The notes beneath the pieces were generated by a model. That model worked only from the letters and a program-made list of their open reading frames with translations, did no database searches and was not told the origin of the DNA. A stretch of 64,000 nucleotides of DNA, from contig NZ_CADIKC010000004.1 in the NCBI RefSeq assembly GCF_902859805.1, positions 372,001 through 436,000 of the forward strand. The letters are read 5' to 3'. Below, one piece after another: positions 27,710 through 36,710 of this stretch. Source of the DNA: Paraburkholderia sediminicola (lineage in GTDB: Bacteria > Pseudomonadota > Gammaproteobacteria > Burkholderiales > Burkholderiaceae). Numbering within the stretch: position 1 is the first letter of the stretch; each line of letters opens with the position of its first letter. The translations under genes and the position numbers were made by a program.

Positions 27710-28161
27710 CGGGAGTCACCTTTTCGGTTAAGGCATCCGGCTACGTAAAAGGTCATGGGGCGCGGTCATGTGAGTGGCGAAGGCTTGGCGGGTTTCGTCA
27801 ACATGTCACTTGCGTTACTGCTCATGGTCCGTTTGTCTGGCTCAATAACCGGGGACCCGTGATAGTGATAGCGCATCGAGCGCGGTTTAAGCATCGGCGC
27901 GGAGCACGTGTTCGTGCTCGACGAGCACTGTCTGAACAATACGGATTGGTTACAACGTCGATATCAACATGATTAGCATAACGAAACCCTGAATCCGCCA
28001 TTGGATTCTATGAGGGGCTTGTGAATAATGGAACATTGGTTTTTCCGATGATAGGCATTGGCGCAATCTGCCAGTGGGGCCTCATGGAACAGGATTTCGC
28101 GGTCCCGGCTTCAGAACCGCATTACGGCGTTTTTCTGACATCACAGCGGCGTTGAACGCCA
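27710..28161. other. Intergenic region upstream of clpK
   Basis: About 450 bases without a gene. It should contain the clpK promoter and the end of the DksA-like transcript. A CCCCAT hexamer on the minus strand (27755-27760) resembles a heat-shock -10 element but has only a poor -35 partner. Confidence 0.4.
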
Positions 28162-28542
28162 TTATTTGCCGGTCTCGCGACGGCTCTGCTCTTCAACAGT
28201 CAGGATCGCTTCCGGGGCGACTTCGAGCCGGGCTTTCGGTATCGGGTCACCACTCTCATCGGAGAGACCGTATGTCCCCTCGTCGATCTTCTGCAGCGCT
28301 CGTTCGATATCGCTGATGCGCTGGTCGTTTACGTCGTGCAGCGCCTGGTTGACCTCGTTCTGCGCCATGCCCTGCGCCTCGTCCTCGAACTCGTGCGCTT
28401 CGTCGCCGTGCTCCTCCTCGTCCGTTCGCTCGTCGGCGATCGTATTCTCCTCCCCACCCAGCAGTTCCTGGCGTAACGCGAGGAGGCGCTTGCGCTGCTG
28501 CGCGATGAACTCGTCACTCAACGTACCCTGCGGCTCCGACAT
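28162..28542 (-). CDS. DksA/TraR-family protein lacking the zinc-finger cysteines
   Basis: A 126-residue acidic protein: two long helices (QQRKRLLALRQELLGGEE... and VNQALHDVNDQRISDIERALQKIDEGTYG) as in the DksA coiled coil, then the finger region. There the normal C-x2-C-G is SDESG and the second pair C-x2-C is TVEE, so all four ligands are gone while the IPKARLEVAPEA frame is preserved. ATG at 28542 with GGGAGAG upstream. DksA relatives bind the RNA polymerase secondary channel in stress responses. The metal-free version may be redox-independent. Role inferred only. Confidence 0.8.
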   Translation of the reverse strand: MSEPQGTLSDEFIAQQRKRLLALRQELLGGEENTIADERTDEEEHGDEAHEFEDEAQGMAQNEVNQALHDVNDQRISDIERALQKIDEGTYGLSDESGDPIPKARLEVAPEAILTVEEQSRRETGK

Positions 28543-28766
28543 GGTTCTCTCCCTCGCCCTATATCATTCGACAGCGCGCTTTCAGCCAGCCTAAGGCAAG
28601 AATAGTACGAATTTGTAGAGATCAAAGTGCTATCTCGGCCGATACAAGGAATCGCGAGGCTGGCAATCTTGTGGATTCACGAATCGGCACTACACTGATT
28701 GGCATCTCCCCCGCCACCCTCGTTTCCCTGCTCAATTGGACGCAAACCCGCCCAGCGGAGATCGAT

Positions 28767-29192
28767 ATGCTCACCAGCGCGCGTAACCATTTCGTCGGTC
28801 AGATCGCCGAAATCAAGACCGGTGCCGTCAGTGACGAAATCACGCTTCGAACGCGAGGCGGTCTGGATATTATCGCCATGATTACGCGCGGAAGCGCCAA
28901 CTCGCTAGGGCTCGCACGGGGTACTGACGCATTTGCACTAGTCAAGGCGTCTTCGGTGATCCTGTTGGTCGATTTCGACAGCAGCAAGGTGTCGGCGCGA
29001 AATTGCATCGCGGGTACCGTTTCGTCAGTCACGAAAGGATCGGTCAACGCTGAAGTGTCGATCACCGCGCCAGGCGGCGCCCAGATTGTGGCCATCGTCA
29101 CCAACGATAGCGTTGAGCGCCTCGGGCTCGCCGCCGGAAAATCCGCCACTGCGATTTTCAAAGCCTCAAGTGTGATCATCGGGATTGAATGA
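28767..29192 (+). CDS. Tandem Mop (TOBE) molybdate-binding protein
   Basis: A 141-residue protein made of two similar Mop domains. The repeats align as SARNHFVGQIAEIKTGAVSDE with SARNCIAGTVSSVTKGSVNAE, and each ends in KASSVI. Such ModG/Mop proteins oligomerise and bind molybdate or tungstate for storage and homeostasis. I start at the ATG at 28767, where the first repeat begins; the open frame runs 32 codons further up but that part is unlike the family. Divergent from the DksA-like gene. It fits the molybdenum theme of moaAED and the YdeP-type enzyme. Confidence 0.85.
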   Translation: MLTSARNHFVGQIAEIKTGAVSDEITLRTRGGLDIIAMITRGSANSLGLARGTDAFALVKASSVILLVDFDSSKVSARNCIAGTVSSVTKGSVNAEVSITAPGGAQIVAIVTNDSVERLGLAAGKSATAIFKASSVIIGIE

Positions 29193-29263
29193 CAGAAACG
29201 AATCGGTGCGCGGCCGTTGCGAAACGGTGCGCTCACCTCATTGATTCACCGGGGCATGAACGA

Positions 29264-29464
29264 TCAGGCACCCAGTTCCTGAAACGCATGGCCGTTGGCC
29301 TCGAGCCCTTTCAGAATGTCTGGCGTCAGCTCGCTTTGCCACACGTGTCCATTGAGTTGCCAGTCACTTGTGTCGACGAGGTCGGGGAGGCCCGCTCCCG
29401 CGCGTACATAGAGACCGAGTGTCGGCTTCTTCAGGTTGATGTAGAAATCGAATTCCTGCTGCAT
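29264..29464 (-). CDS. Small hypothetical protein
   Basis: A 66-residue soluble protein beginning MQQEFDFYINLKKPTLGLYV, rich in aromatic and acidic residues, with no membrane segment. ATG at 29464 with GAGG six bases upstream and normal codon use for this genome, which argue that it is real. I do not recognise the family. Same strand as, and 28 bases downstream of, the 29493-29744 gene, so probably co-transcribed. Confidence 0.65.
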   Translation of the reverse strand: MQQEFDFYINLKKPTLGLYVRAGAGLPDLVDTSDWQLNGHVWQSELTPDILKGLEANGHAFQELGA

Positions 29465-29492
29465 GGCAGCACCTCATGCGAGATACGGGGAA

Positions 29493-29744
29493 TCAACTAT
29501 CGTCGACGTTGTCCGCATAGTGGTCGATAGCCACCTTGCATTCGTCCACAACGACCTGAAGGAAAGCGGGCTCATTTCTTTCAACCCATCGTTCCACATG
29601 GAGAAAGCGTGCCGTTCCCAGATCGGCAATGCGCGCCTGATCCGAGGTTGTGACATCGACTGTGACGATCCCCCGGTTACCCTGCAGAGGTGCGATCGTT
29701 GCGGCGATCTGGAACCGCCGGTATGAAAGTTCATTCTGTGCCAT
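29493..29744 (-). CDS. Small hypothetical protein, possible relative of the 29998 and 49221 proteins
   Basis: An 83-residue soluble protein starting MAQNELSYRRFQIAATI. The ATG at 29744 has GGGAGG five bases upstream; a Met five codons earlier lacks a site. The layout is an aromatic-x-x-aromatic-x-I strand, a short turn, a strand with alternating Val/Thr, then an aromatic helix ending in a Tyr/His tail. It recurs in the 29998-30312 and 49221-49436 products, so they may be one burkholderial family of small beta-alpha proteins. No function known to me. Confidence 0.65.
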   Translation of the reverse strand: MAQNELSYRRFQIAATIAPLQGNRGIVTVDVTTSDQARIADLGTARFLHVERWVERNEPAFLQVVVDECKVAIDHYADNVDDS

Positions 29745-29997
29745 GAAACCTCCCGTCAACCGAAAAGTTTGAGCCTCAAGATTCTTTTGTACTCGAAGTC
29801 TATGAGCAAGTCATGCTCCTGTGAACATGGGTTTCTCCGATGCTAGATATTGGTGAAATACGCCTACCGGATTGTCACTTAGCCTCAATAATCCGCGTGT
29901 CGGACTGCTGGAGTTACGGCATGATGACGCTAGAAGAGAAGTCCGCACGCTGCATTGCGGGCGGATATCGATCATGATCGCTGCAAAGGAGAGAACG

Positions 29998-30312
29998 ATG
30001 CCAACACGCACTGTTTCTTACGGCGAATTCGAAATCGCCGTGCGCCCTGAGCGCAACAAGCTCGGCGCCTGGATCGCAAGTGTGAGTGTGAGTCACGGCG
30101 CCCGAACAGTCGTCGATATTCGTCCGATGACCGTTCAACCCGAGTGGCTGACCGAAGAAGAGGCGGCAAGAGACGGGGTCGAATGGGGATGCCGGTTTAT
30201 CGATCGCGAGTTCAACACGCCGCCGTCCCGCTCCTGGGTTGCCGAGCGCTCTCATGCGGAAACCTGGTTCCGTGATGCCGAAGAATCGGGTAGCTCGGAA
30301 ACCAGCGCGTAG
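29998..30312 (+). CDS. Small hypothetical protein of the same suspected family
   Basis: A 104-residue soluble protein starting MPTRTVSYGEFEIAV. The ATG at 29998 is preceded by AAAGGAGAG, a very good site. It has a beta-rich N-terminal half (WIASVSVSHG, VVDIRPM) and an acidic helical second half (WLTEEEAARDGVEWGCRFID) with a Ser/Glu tail. Divergent from the 29493 gene with about 250 bases between them. Not recognised beyond the resemblance noted. Confidence 0.7.
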   Translation: MPTRTVSYGEFEIAVRPERNKLGAWIASVSVSHGARTVVDIRPMTVQPEWLTEEEAARDGVEWGCRFIDREFNTPPSRSWVAERSHAETWFRDAEESGSSETSA

Positions 30313-30384
30313 ATAACACGTCAACACAGACGCGCTGCGAGGCCACGATCCGTGGCCAGGTCGGGTTGTCCGTGTGAAAGCCGA

Positions 30385-30744
30385 TCAGTGTCGCCGCAGG
30401 TGTGCCTCGATTTCCCGGGCATTGAGCGTTGAGAGATCCTCGCTGGTTTGCTCGAATATCAATCGACGGGTTTCCTCGCTGAGATCCGCTTTGACCATGC
30501 CGAGAAATTTCGGCTCGATGGCAAGTCTTAGCCGATTGTAGAGTTGATGGAGCCGCCCTGCCTCCAGATACTCGGCCACGCGCTTCGCGAATTTCTCGCG
30601 GTCCTTTTCGGTCAGCATCGTGCCGGTATATTCAGTGTTGATCAGACTTTCTTTTTCATGCAAGTCGAGTGTGAGCCCCGGCGTCTGGAAAACACGCGCA
30701 CGGCCTCCGTCAGCCACAACAAGCCACGTCATTCCGATCATCAT
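30385..30744 (-). CDS. Host_attach-family protein (attachment to host cells), compact form
   Basis: A 119-residue protein. It opens TWLVVADGGRARVF, the signature of the Host_attach family (first described in Agrobacterium plant attachment). It has the EKFAKRVAEYLEAGRLHQLYNRLRLAIEPKFLG core and ends with the typical SEDLSTLNAREIEAHLRRH helix. Homologues are usually around 140 residues; the loop between the first strand and the KFAKRVAE helix is shortened here. The fold resembles eRF1/RNA-binding domains and the molecular role is not settled. AGAGG precedes the ATG at 30744. No signal peptide. Confidence 0.8.
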   Translation of the reverse strand: MMIGMTWLVVADGGRARVFQTPGLTLDLHEKESLINTEYTGTMLTEKDREKFAKRVAEYLEAGRLHQLYNRLRLAIEPKFLGMVKADLSEETRRLIFEQTSEDLSTLNAREIEAHLRRH

Positions 30745-31036
30745 GCACCTCTAAGCAGGGATTTATCTGCGTGTACGGCATCCGTTCTGACTGCTCGCCT
30801 CCGTCCTCACCGAAAATCGCGACCGCCAACCGCTGCGTCAATGATCATCTGTGGTCCGAACGGCGTTCACTCAAGATAGCAGTTCGGAACCACCACGCCC
30901 ACGGTCGATTTACCGATTCATAGTATAGGTCTTAAAGTTCACGCCGACGCCTCCCGCGCGTATGCGCAGCGGCTTCCGGTTTGGCCGGGAGGCACACGCA
31001 TATCCCGTACCCGAATTGCGGGGCCTCGCTCGCTGG

Positions 31037-32044
31037 CTAGAAATTGAAGTTGTCGATATTGCTTGCGTCGAACGTGGTCGGCGGTCCGAGAATGATTTCG
31101 CCTTGCGGTCCGATCGTGCGCTTGCCGAGCTTGCCGGCATCAAACGATTCGCCTTCCTTGCCGGCAATCGTCCCCGAGGACAGCGCCGCTGCCGCATAGG
31201 CCGCCAGATAGCCAAGCTGATTCGGATCCCACAACTGGAATGCCTTGACGGTCCCATTCTTCACGAACGCACGCATCTGATTCGGCGTACCCAGGCCGGT
31301 CACCTGCACCTTGCCTTTGCTCGACGAGGACGAGATATAACGCGCTGCCGCTGCAATGCCCACCGTGGTCGGCGCAACGATCGCCTTCAGATTCGGATAC
31401 GCCTGCAGCAAGCCCTGCGTTTCAACGAACGACTTCTGGTCGTCGTCGTTACCGTAAGCGATCTTCACGAGCTTGATCTTCGAGTACTCGGGCTTTTTCA
31501 ACTCCTCCTGCATCCACTTGATCCACGTATTCTGATTGGTCGCATTGGGCGTAGCCGACAGCACGGCAAACTCGCCCTCCCCGCCCATCAGTTTCGCGAC
31601 CAGCTGGATCTGGCCCCGGCCGATACCCTCGGCGTTCGCCTGGTTGACGAAAAGCTGACGGCCTTCAGGCGCCGTGTCTGAATCGAAGGTCACGACCTTG
31701 ATGCCTTGCGACATCGCTTTCTTCAGATACGGCACGACCGCGTTCGCGTCGTTGGCCGCAATCACGATTGCGTCCTGCCGCTGCGTGATCAACGTATTGA
31801 TGTATTGCACTTGCGACGATGCGCCTGCATCCGACGGCCCCACAACCTTGCCTGCCCCGTTGAATTCCTTGATCGCGGCCATGCCGCCGTCGTCGGCAAT
31901 CACTTCATAGGGGTTGTTGATCTGCTTCGGCACGAAGGCAATCTTCAGACCGCTTTTCAGGCCCGCCGCGGATGCAGCACAACTGATCGCGACCAGCGCA
32001 ATGCATAGCGCAGTCTTGCCGGTGTGACGTAGAGGATTGAACAT
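31037..32044 (-). CDS. rhaS: Rhamnose ABC importer substrate-binding protein (RhaS-like)
   Basis: A 335-residue periplasmic binding protein. Signal peptide to about residue 26 (ALVAISCAASAA), then FVPKQINNPYEVIADDGG and the Peripla_BP_4 (RbsB-like) fold with IVIAANDANAVVPYLKKA. ATG at 32044 with AGGAG eight bases upstream. It is the last gene of the importer set, separated by about 95 bases from the permeases. In Rhizobium rhaS precedes rhaTPQ, so the order differs. Substrate assigned from the surrounding rhamnose enzymes. Confidence 0.85.
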   Translation of the reverse strand: MFNPLRHTGKTALCIALVAISCAASAAGLKSGLKIAFVPKQINNPYEVIADDGGMAAIKEFNGAGKVVGPSDAGASSQVQYINTLITQRQDAIVIAANDANAVVPYLKKAMSQGIKVVTFDSDTAPEGRQLFVNQANAEGIGRGQIQLVAKLMGGEGEFAVLSATPNATNQNTWIKWMQEELKKPEYSKIKLVKIAYGNDDDQKSFVETQGLLQAYPNLKAIVAPTTVGIAAAARYISSSSSKGKVQVTGLGTPNQMRAFVKNGTVKAFQLWDPNQLGYLAAYAAAALSSGTIAGKEGESFDAGKLGKRTIGPQGEIILGPPTTFDASNIDNFNF

Positions 32045-32138
32045 GAGGTGTCTCCTGCCTTGTTGTTGGACGACATGCTGTCCGGGTTGTCGGTATTTGG
32101 TATTGGGTATTGCTTGTGGAGCCGGTTATACGAGAACG

Positions 32139-33155
32139 TTATAAGGAAGAAGCGGACTTCGCGATGAAACGCCGGTCACGCGCCGCACGCCAGCGCGCCA
32201 CCAGATTGGGAATCAGCACCGATGCCAGCAACAGCACGCCGGTGACGATCGTCAGCGTTTCGCTCGATACATCGTCGAGCGTCAGCGCGTTTTTCAGCAC
32301 GCCGATAATCAGCAGCGACAGCAGGACGCCGAACATCGAGCCGCGCCCGCCGAAAATACTCATACCGCCGAACAGCACCGCCGCGATCACGGACAATTCG
32401 AAGCCTTCGCCGTTATCGCCGCGCGCGCTCGTGAAGCGCAGCGTGTAAACGACTCCGGCCAGTGCGCTCATCGCGCCGGACAGCACGAATAGACGCAGCC
32501 TGATCTTCGCGACTTCGATACCGGAGAAAGCCGCCGCGGTCGGATTCGCACCGATCGCGTAGAGGCTGCGGCCGAACGCCGTGGACTGCAGCAGCACAGT
32601 AAACAGCACTGCGCCGACGATCACGATCGCAAACGGCAACGGAATGAAAGTCGCGCCGACCGTATCCATGCCGAACGCCGTATAAGCGGCGGGAAAATCC
32701 GCGACCGCCTGATCGCCAAGCAACACATAAGCCAGACCACGAAACAGCGCCAACGTGCCGATGGTGACCGCGAGCGAAGGCAGATTGAGCTTGACGATTA
32801 CGAGGCCGTTCAGCAGCCCCGCCAGCGCGCCGGCAATCAATACCAGCACGATCACGACCGGCATCGGCAAGCCCATGTGCCACAGCACACCCATCAGCGC
32901 ACTCGACGCACCCAGCACCGACGCCACCGAAAGATCAATTTCCGCGGCGACGATAATCAGTGTCATCGGCAGCGCCATCAACGCGATCTCGGTCAGATCG
33001 GCGAGGATGTTGCTGACATTTGCACCGGTGAGAAACACCGGCGACAACAAGCGCCCGAGCACGAGCGACAGGGCCAGCACGATGACCAGCAACACTTCCC
33101 ATTGCAACGGCGTTTCGCGTTTGCGCGTGAGCAGCGCGGAATCGGGTTTAGCCAT
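32139..33155 (-). CDS. rhaQ: Rhamnose ABC importer permease (RhaQ-like)
   Basis: A 338-residue sugar permease of the RbsC family with about nine hydrophobic segments. ALPMTLIIVAAEIDLSVASVLGASSALMGVL near residue 60 and VLFGGMSIFGGRGSMFGVLLSLLIIGVLKNAL near residue 270 are family signatures. Its ATG overlaps the end of the first permease gene by 8 bases. It pairs with the 33148-34206 product to form the channel. Confidence 0.87.
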   Translation of the reverse strand: MAKPDSALLTRKRETPLQWEVLLVIVLALSLVLGRLLSPVFLTGANVSNILADLTEIALMALPMTLIIVAAEIDLSVASVLGASSALMGVLWHMGLPMPVVIVLVLIAGALAGLLNGLVIVKLNLPSLAVTIGTLALFRGLAYVLLGDQAVADFPAAYTAFGMDTVGATFIPLPFAIVIVGAVLFTVLLQSTAFGRSLYAIGANPTAAAFSGIEVAKIRLRLFVLSGAMSALAGVVYTLRFTSARGDNGEGFELSVIAAVLFGGMSIFGGRGSMFGVLLSLLIIGVLKNALTLDDVSSETLTIVTGVLLLASVLIPNLVARWRAARDRRFIAKSASSL

Positions 33156-34206
33156 GATCGCGTTTCCTCATCATGCGTTTGGCGACGGAGCGGGCCAGCA
33201 AGGTATCGGCGGTAATCGCGGCGACGATCAGCGCGCCCTGGATCGCCTGCTCCCAGAATGGCGAGACATGCAGCACGACGAGCGCAATGCTGATCACCCC
33301 CAGCACGAGCGCGCCGAGTGTGGCGCCGAGGATGGTGCCTACCCCACCGGTGATCGCCACGCTGCCCACCACGGCGGCAGCAACGACCTGCAATTCGATG
33401 CCCTTTGCGGTGCTTGCATCGACGGTGCCGAAACGTGCGAGCCACAATGCGCCCGCGAAACCGGCAATCGCGCCGGACAGCAAAAAACCCGCCATCACGC
33501 GACGTTCGACGTTCACGCCGGCAAGCCGCGCCGCCTCCGGATTCGAGCCGATGGCATAGTGTTCGCGTCCGCCGCGAAACTGCTTCAGATAGACAGCCAG
33601 CCCGGCCAGCACGACGATCGCGATCAGCGCGAGCGTCGGTATGCCGAAGAACGTGCCGGTAGCAAGGCGGGAAAACGCGTCAGGCAAACTGGTTGCGTTG
33701 ATCTGGCCGCCGTGTACCCACGCATAGTCCGCGCCGCGGAAGATGTAGAGCGTGGAAAGCGTCGCTACCAGCGAAGGCACGCGGCCTACGGCCACGAGCA
33801 ATGCATTGATACTGCCTGCCACCAGACCGATTGCCAGTCCCGCAAGCAACGCGACGATTACCGGCATATGCGGAAACGCAACGTACAGACTGCCGACCGC
33901 GTAGGCGCTGATGCCGACCGTCGATCCCACCGACAGATCGATATGCCGCATCAGGATGACCACGGTCATGCCGGCCGTCAGCAAGCTGATGATCGATACA
34001 TTAAGGAGCACGTCGCGCAGATTCTGCAGATTCAGAAACTGCGGTTTCGCGAGCCCCGTGCCCGCGATCAGCAGAATCAGCACGACGAAGAGCGTGGTTT
34101 CGCGGCTCTTCGCAATGCCCGCGATGAAGCCGCCCGGCGCGCTGCCGCCGCGCTTGGGAGCTGACGCCTGAACCGGCGCGGGATGGGTCGTCGAATGGCG
34201 CATCAT
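33148..34206 (-). CDS. rhaP: Rhamnose ABC importer permease (RhaP-like)
   Basis: A 352-residue RbsC-type permease. After a 30-residue polar N-terminus there are about nine membrane segments. MTVVILMRHIDLSVGSTVGISAY and GGVGTILGATLGALVLGVISIALV are conserved. Its start overlaps the ATPase stop (ATGA, 34203-34206). Middle of rhaT-rhaP-rhaQ. Confidence 0.87.
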   Translation of the reverse strand: MMRHSTTHPAPVQASAPKRGGSAPGGFIAGIAKSRETTLFVVLILLIAGTGLAKPQFLNLQNLRDVLLNVSIISLLTAGMTVVILMRHIDLSVGSTVGISAYAVGSLYVAFPHMPVIVALLAGLAIGLVAGSINALLVAVGRVPSLVATLSTLYIFRGADYAWVHGGQINATSLPDAFSRLATGTFFGIPTLALIAIVVLAGLAVYLKQFRGGREHYAIGSNPEAARLAGVNVERRVMAGFLLSGAIAGFAGALWLARFGTVDASTAKGIELQVVAAAVVGSVAITGGVGTILGATLGALVLGVISIALVVLHVSPFWEQAIQGALIVAAITADTLLARSVAKRMMRKRDHG

Positions 34207-35732
34207 GCCGCGTTCCCCAACGGTGGAATCGGTTGGCCGAGCGCCGCACCCATGATGCGTTCTTCATCGGCTTCGGCGCGCGCTATGTCCGCGCTGATAC
34301 GTCCCTCGTGCATAACCAGCACGCGATCGGCCATGCCGAGTACTTCCGGCAGTTCGCTCGAAATCATCAGCACGGCCATGCCGTCACGCACCAGTTCCGC
34401 CAGCGCGCCGTACACCTCGGCCTTGGCGCCGACGTCGATGCCGCGCGTGGGTTCGTCGATGATCAGGACCTTGGGATTCGTGGCAAGCCACTTACCCAGC
34501 ACGACCTTTTGCTGATTGCCACCGGACAGCGTGCCGACCGGCGCATTCGGGTCCCCTGCCTTTAGACGCAAACGCGTGCCCCACTGATTGGCCAGTTGCG
34601 TTTCGCTTCGCGTGGAAATCAGGCCATGTTTGACCAGACGTCCGAGCACCGTCATCGAGGCATTGCGCGCGATGCTCAACTCCAGTGCCAACCCTTGCTG
34701 ACGACGATCCTCCGGAACCAGCGCGAGGCCGGCACGCACCGCGGCGGCCGGGCTGCCGGCGGCGAGCGGTTTTCCACCAATCGAAATTTCACCCGAATCG
34801 AGGGGATCGATGCCAAAGATCGCGCGTGCCACTTCACTGCGTCCCGCACCGACGAGTCCCGCCAGCGCGACAATCTCACCTGCGCGGACGTCGAAGGAAA
34901 TGTCCTTGAATACGCCGATGCGCGTGAGTCCGCGCACGGACAATCGCACTTCGCCCGGTGGCCGGTCGGCCTTGGGATAGAACGTTTCCAGATCGCGACC
35001 CACCATCTTCGCGACGATGGATTCGGTGGTGAGATCGGCAGTGAGCCCATCGAATACTTTCGCGCCGTCGCGCATGATCGTCACGCGCTGCGTCAACGTA
35101 AACACTTCATCGAGCCGGTGCGTGATGAACAGAATCGCCACGTCGCGCTCACGCAGCTTGCGCACGATCGCAAAGAGCCGCTCCACTTCGGGCAGCGACA
35201 AGGCGGCGGTCGGCTCGTCCATGATCAGCACATTCGCGTTCAACGACAACGCCTTCGCAATTTCGATCACCTGCTGATCGGCAATCGAGAGCCCACGCAC
35301 CAGTTGATCCGCACGCAGATCGACCCCGAGCGAGGCCAGCAAACCATCCACCTCACGGCGCATGGCGTCGTACTGAATGCGGCCGATCCGGTCGACCGGC
35401 TGCCGCCCCATGAAGATGTTCTCCGCGATCGAGAGATCGAAGAACAGCGTCGGCTCCTGATAGATCACGGCCAGCCCCGCGTCGCGCGCTTCGGCAGGCG
35501 TGGCGAACCGGCGCGCCACGCCGTCGACCAGCAGTTCGCCGGTATCCGGCTGATGCACACCCGCGAGAATCTTCACAACCGTCGACTTGCCCGCGCCATT
35601 TTCGCCGAGCAATGCATGCACTTCGCCCGGCCACAACGCGAGATCGCCGTCGGATAACGCACGGACCCGGCCGAATGATTTGCTCGCGTGCCGTAGTTCG
35701 AGCCTGGGCACCGCGGATGGGGATTGCTGCAC
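34203..35732 (-). CDS. rhaT: Rhamnose ABC importer ATPase (RhaT-like, two nucleotide-binding domains)
   Basis: A 509-residue RbsA/MglA-type ATPase with two fused domains. Domain 1: Walker A GENGAGKST, Walker B VLIMDEPTAAL. Domain 2: degenerate Walker A GLVGAGRSEVARAIFG and a full signature LSGGNQQKVVLGKWL with LIIDEPTRGID. The asymmetry (first site complete, second P-loop altered) is normal for this family. It drives uptake through the two permeases. Not to be confused with the E. coli proton symporter also named RhaT. Confidence 0.9.
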   Translation of the reverse strand: MQQSPSAVPRLELRHASKSFGRVRALSDGDLALWPGEVHALLGENGAGKSTVVKILAGVHQPDTGELLVDGVARRFATPAEARDAGLAVIYQEPTLFFDLSIAENIFMGRQPVDRIGRIQYDAMRREVDGLLASLGVDLRADQLVRGLSIADQQVIEIAKALSLNANVLIMDEPTAALSLPEVERLFAIVRKLRERDVAILFITHRLDEVFTLTQRVTIMRDGAKVFDGLTADLTTESIVAKMVGRDLETFYPKADRPPGEVRLSVRGLTRIGVFKDISFDVRAGEIVALAGLVGAGRSEVARAIFGIDPLDSGEISIGGKPLAAGSPAAAVRAGLALVPEDRRQQGLALELSIARNASMTVLGRLVKHGLISTRSETQLANQWGTRLRLKAGDPNAPVGTLSGGNQQKVVLGKWLATNPKVLIIDEPTRGIDVGAKAEVYGALAELVRDGMAVLMISSELPEVLGMADRVLVMHEGRISADIARAEADEERIMGAALGQPIPPLGNAA

Positions 35733-35785
35733 TACGTGTCTCCTTCTCTTTTGCTTTTGGGAATGCGTCAGACGCGACCGGTACG

Positions 35786-36679
35786 TCAGATACGATAGAA
35801 ACGCTCCGCGTTACGGCAAAACAGGGCTTCTTTTTCGGCAACACTTGCACCGTCGACAATCGCTGCGTACGCGTGCCACAAGTCCTGGTAAGAGCCGAAC
35901 AACCGATCGACCGGAAAGTTCGATGCGAACATTGCGCGCTCGACGCCGAACGTATCGATCGTCTCAAGCACGTAAGGCCGCAGGCTCTCAACGCTCCACT
36001 GATGATCGAACATGGCGAGTCCGCTGATCTTTACAGCCACGTTCCTGCAACCCGCGAGCATTCGCATGCCGTCACGCCACGCGCGATAACCGGCAACGCT
36101 GCTGCGATCCACGAACATGCCCGCATGGTTGACGATAAAAATCGTATCGGCATGCGCGCGCGCCAACGCAGCCGCCTCCTCCATCTGCGACGGATACAGT
36201 TGCAGATCGAACGACATGTCGTGACGGCGCAGCAGGGCAAAATGTTCGCGCCACTTCGATTCGCGCATGAAATGACGGCCTACGTAATCGAACAACCTGT
36301 TCTCGTGCACGTTCAGGATCTGCCTGATGCCACGTGTGTTGGCAAACGACGCGTGCGCTTCCAGCAGTTCGGGTGCGTTCGCCGCGGACAGATCCACGGC
36401 GGCGACAATCGCATCCGGCATGCCGCGCGACGCCGGACGATCCGCAATGGATTGCAACCAGCGTGTTTCCTCGACTGGATCGGCAGGATCGTGATTCGCT
36501 TCCACGTGCACCAGTTTCAGCACCTCGATATCGCCGGCTTCGCGAAGCAGATCGTCGAGCAGATAGTCGTGCTTCAGGTCGCGCGCGTCCCCCACAAACG
36601 ACACGCCCGGGTTTTCCAGCCACGGATAGCGATGCGTCTTCAGATCCCACAGATGGATATGCGAATCGACAACCTGCAT
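35786..36679 (-). CDS. L-rhamnono-1,4-lactonase (amidohydrolase 2 family)
   Basis: A 297-residue TIM-barrel hydrolase. HxH metal motif in VDSHIHLWD at the N-terminus, LVHVEANHDP, VNHAGMFVDR, VKISGLAMFD and the late ASNFPVDRLFGSYQDLW motif match fucono/rhamnono-lactonases. I start at the ATG at 36679 (MQVVDSHIH), dropping six unrelated codons. It hydrolyses the lactone made by the rhamnose dehydrogenase at 38189. It sits between the mutarotase and ATPase genes, 31 bases from the former, in one operon. Confidence 0.85.
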   Translation of the reverse strand: MQVVDSHIHLWDLKTHRYPWLENPGVSFVGDARDLKHDYLLDDLLREAGDIEVLKLVHVEANHDPADPVEETRWLQSIADRPASRGMPDAIVAAVDLSAANAPELLEAHASFANTRGIRQILNVHENRLFDYVGRHFMRESKWREHFALLRRHDMSFDLQLYPSQMEEAAALARAHADTIFIVNHAGMFVDRSSVAGYRAWRDGMRMLAGCRNVAVKISGLAMFDHQWSVESLRPYVLETIDTFGVERAMFASNFPVDRLFGSYQDLWHAYAAIVDGASVAEKEALFCRNAERFYRI

Positions 36680-36710
36680 GCGACACCCTCCGCCCATTGG
36701 GCAAGCACAG

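Noticed and set aside
27755..27782. Possible sigma-32 promoter before clpK (CCCCAT with 15-base spacing to CTTCGCC)
   Set aside because: The -35 element matches the consensus poorly; kept only as a note in the intergenic entry.
30940..31020. Loose inverted repeat downstream of rhaS
   Set aside because: Loop is too long and no T-run follows; not convincing as a terminator.
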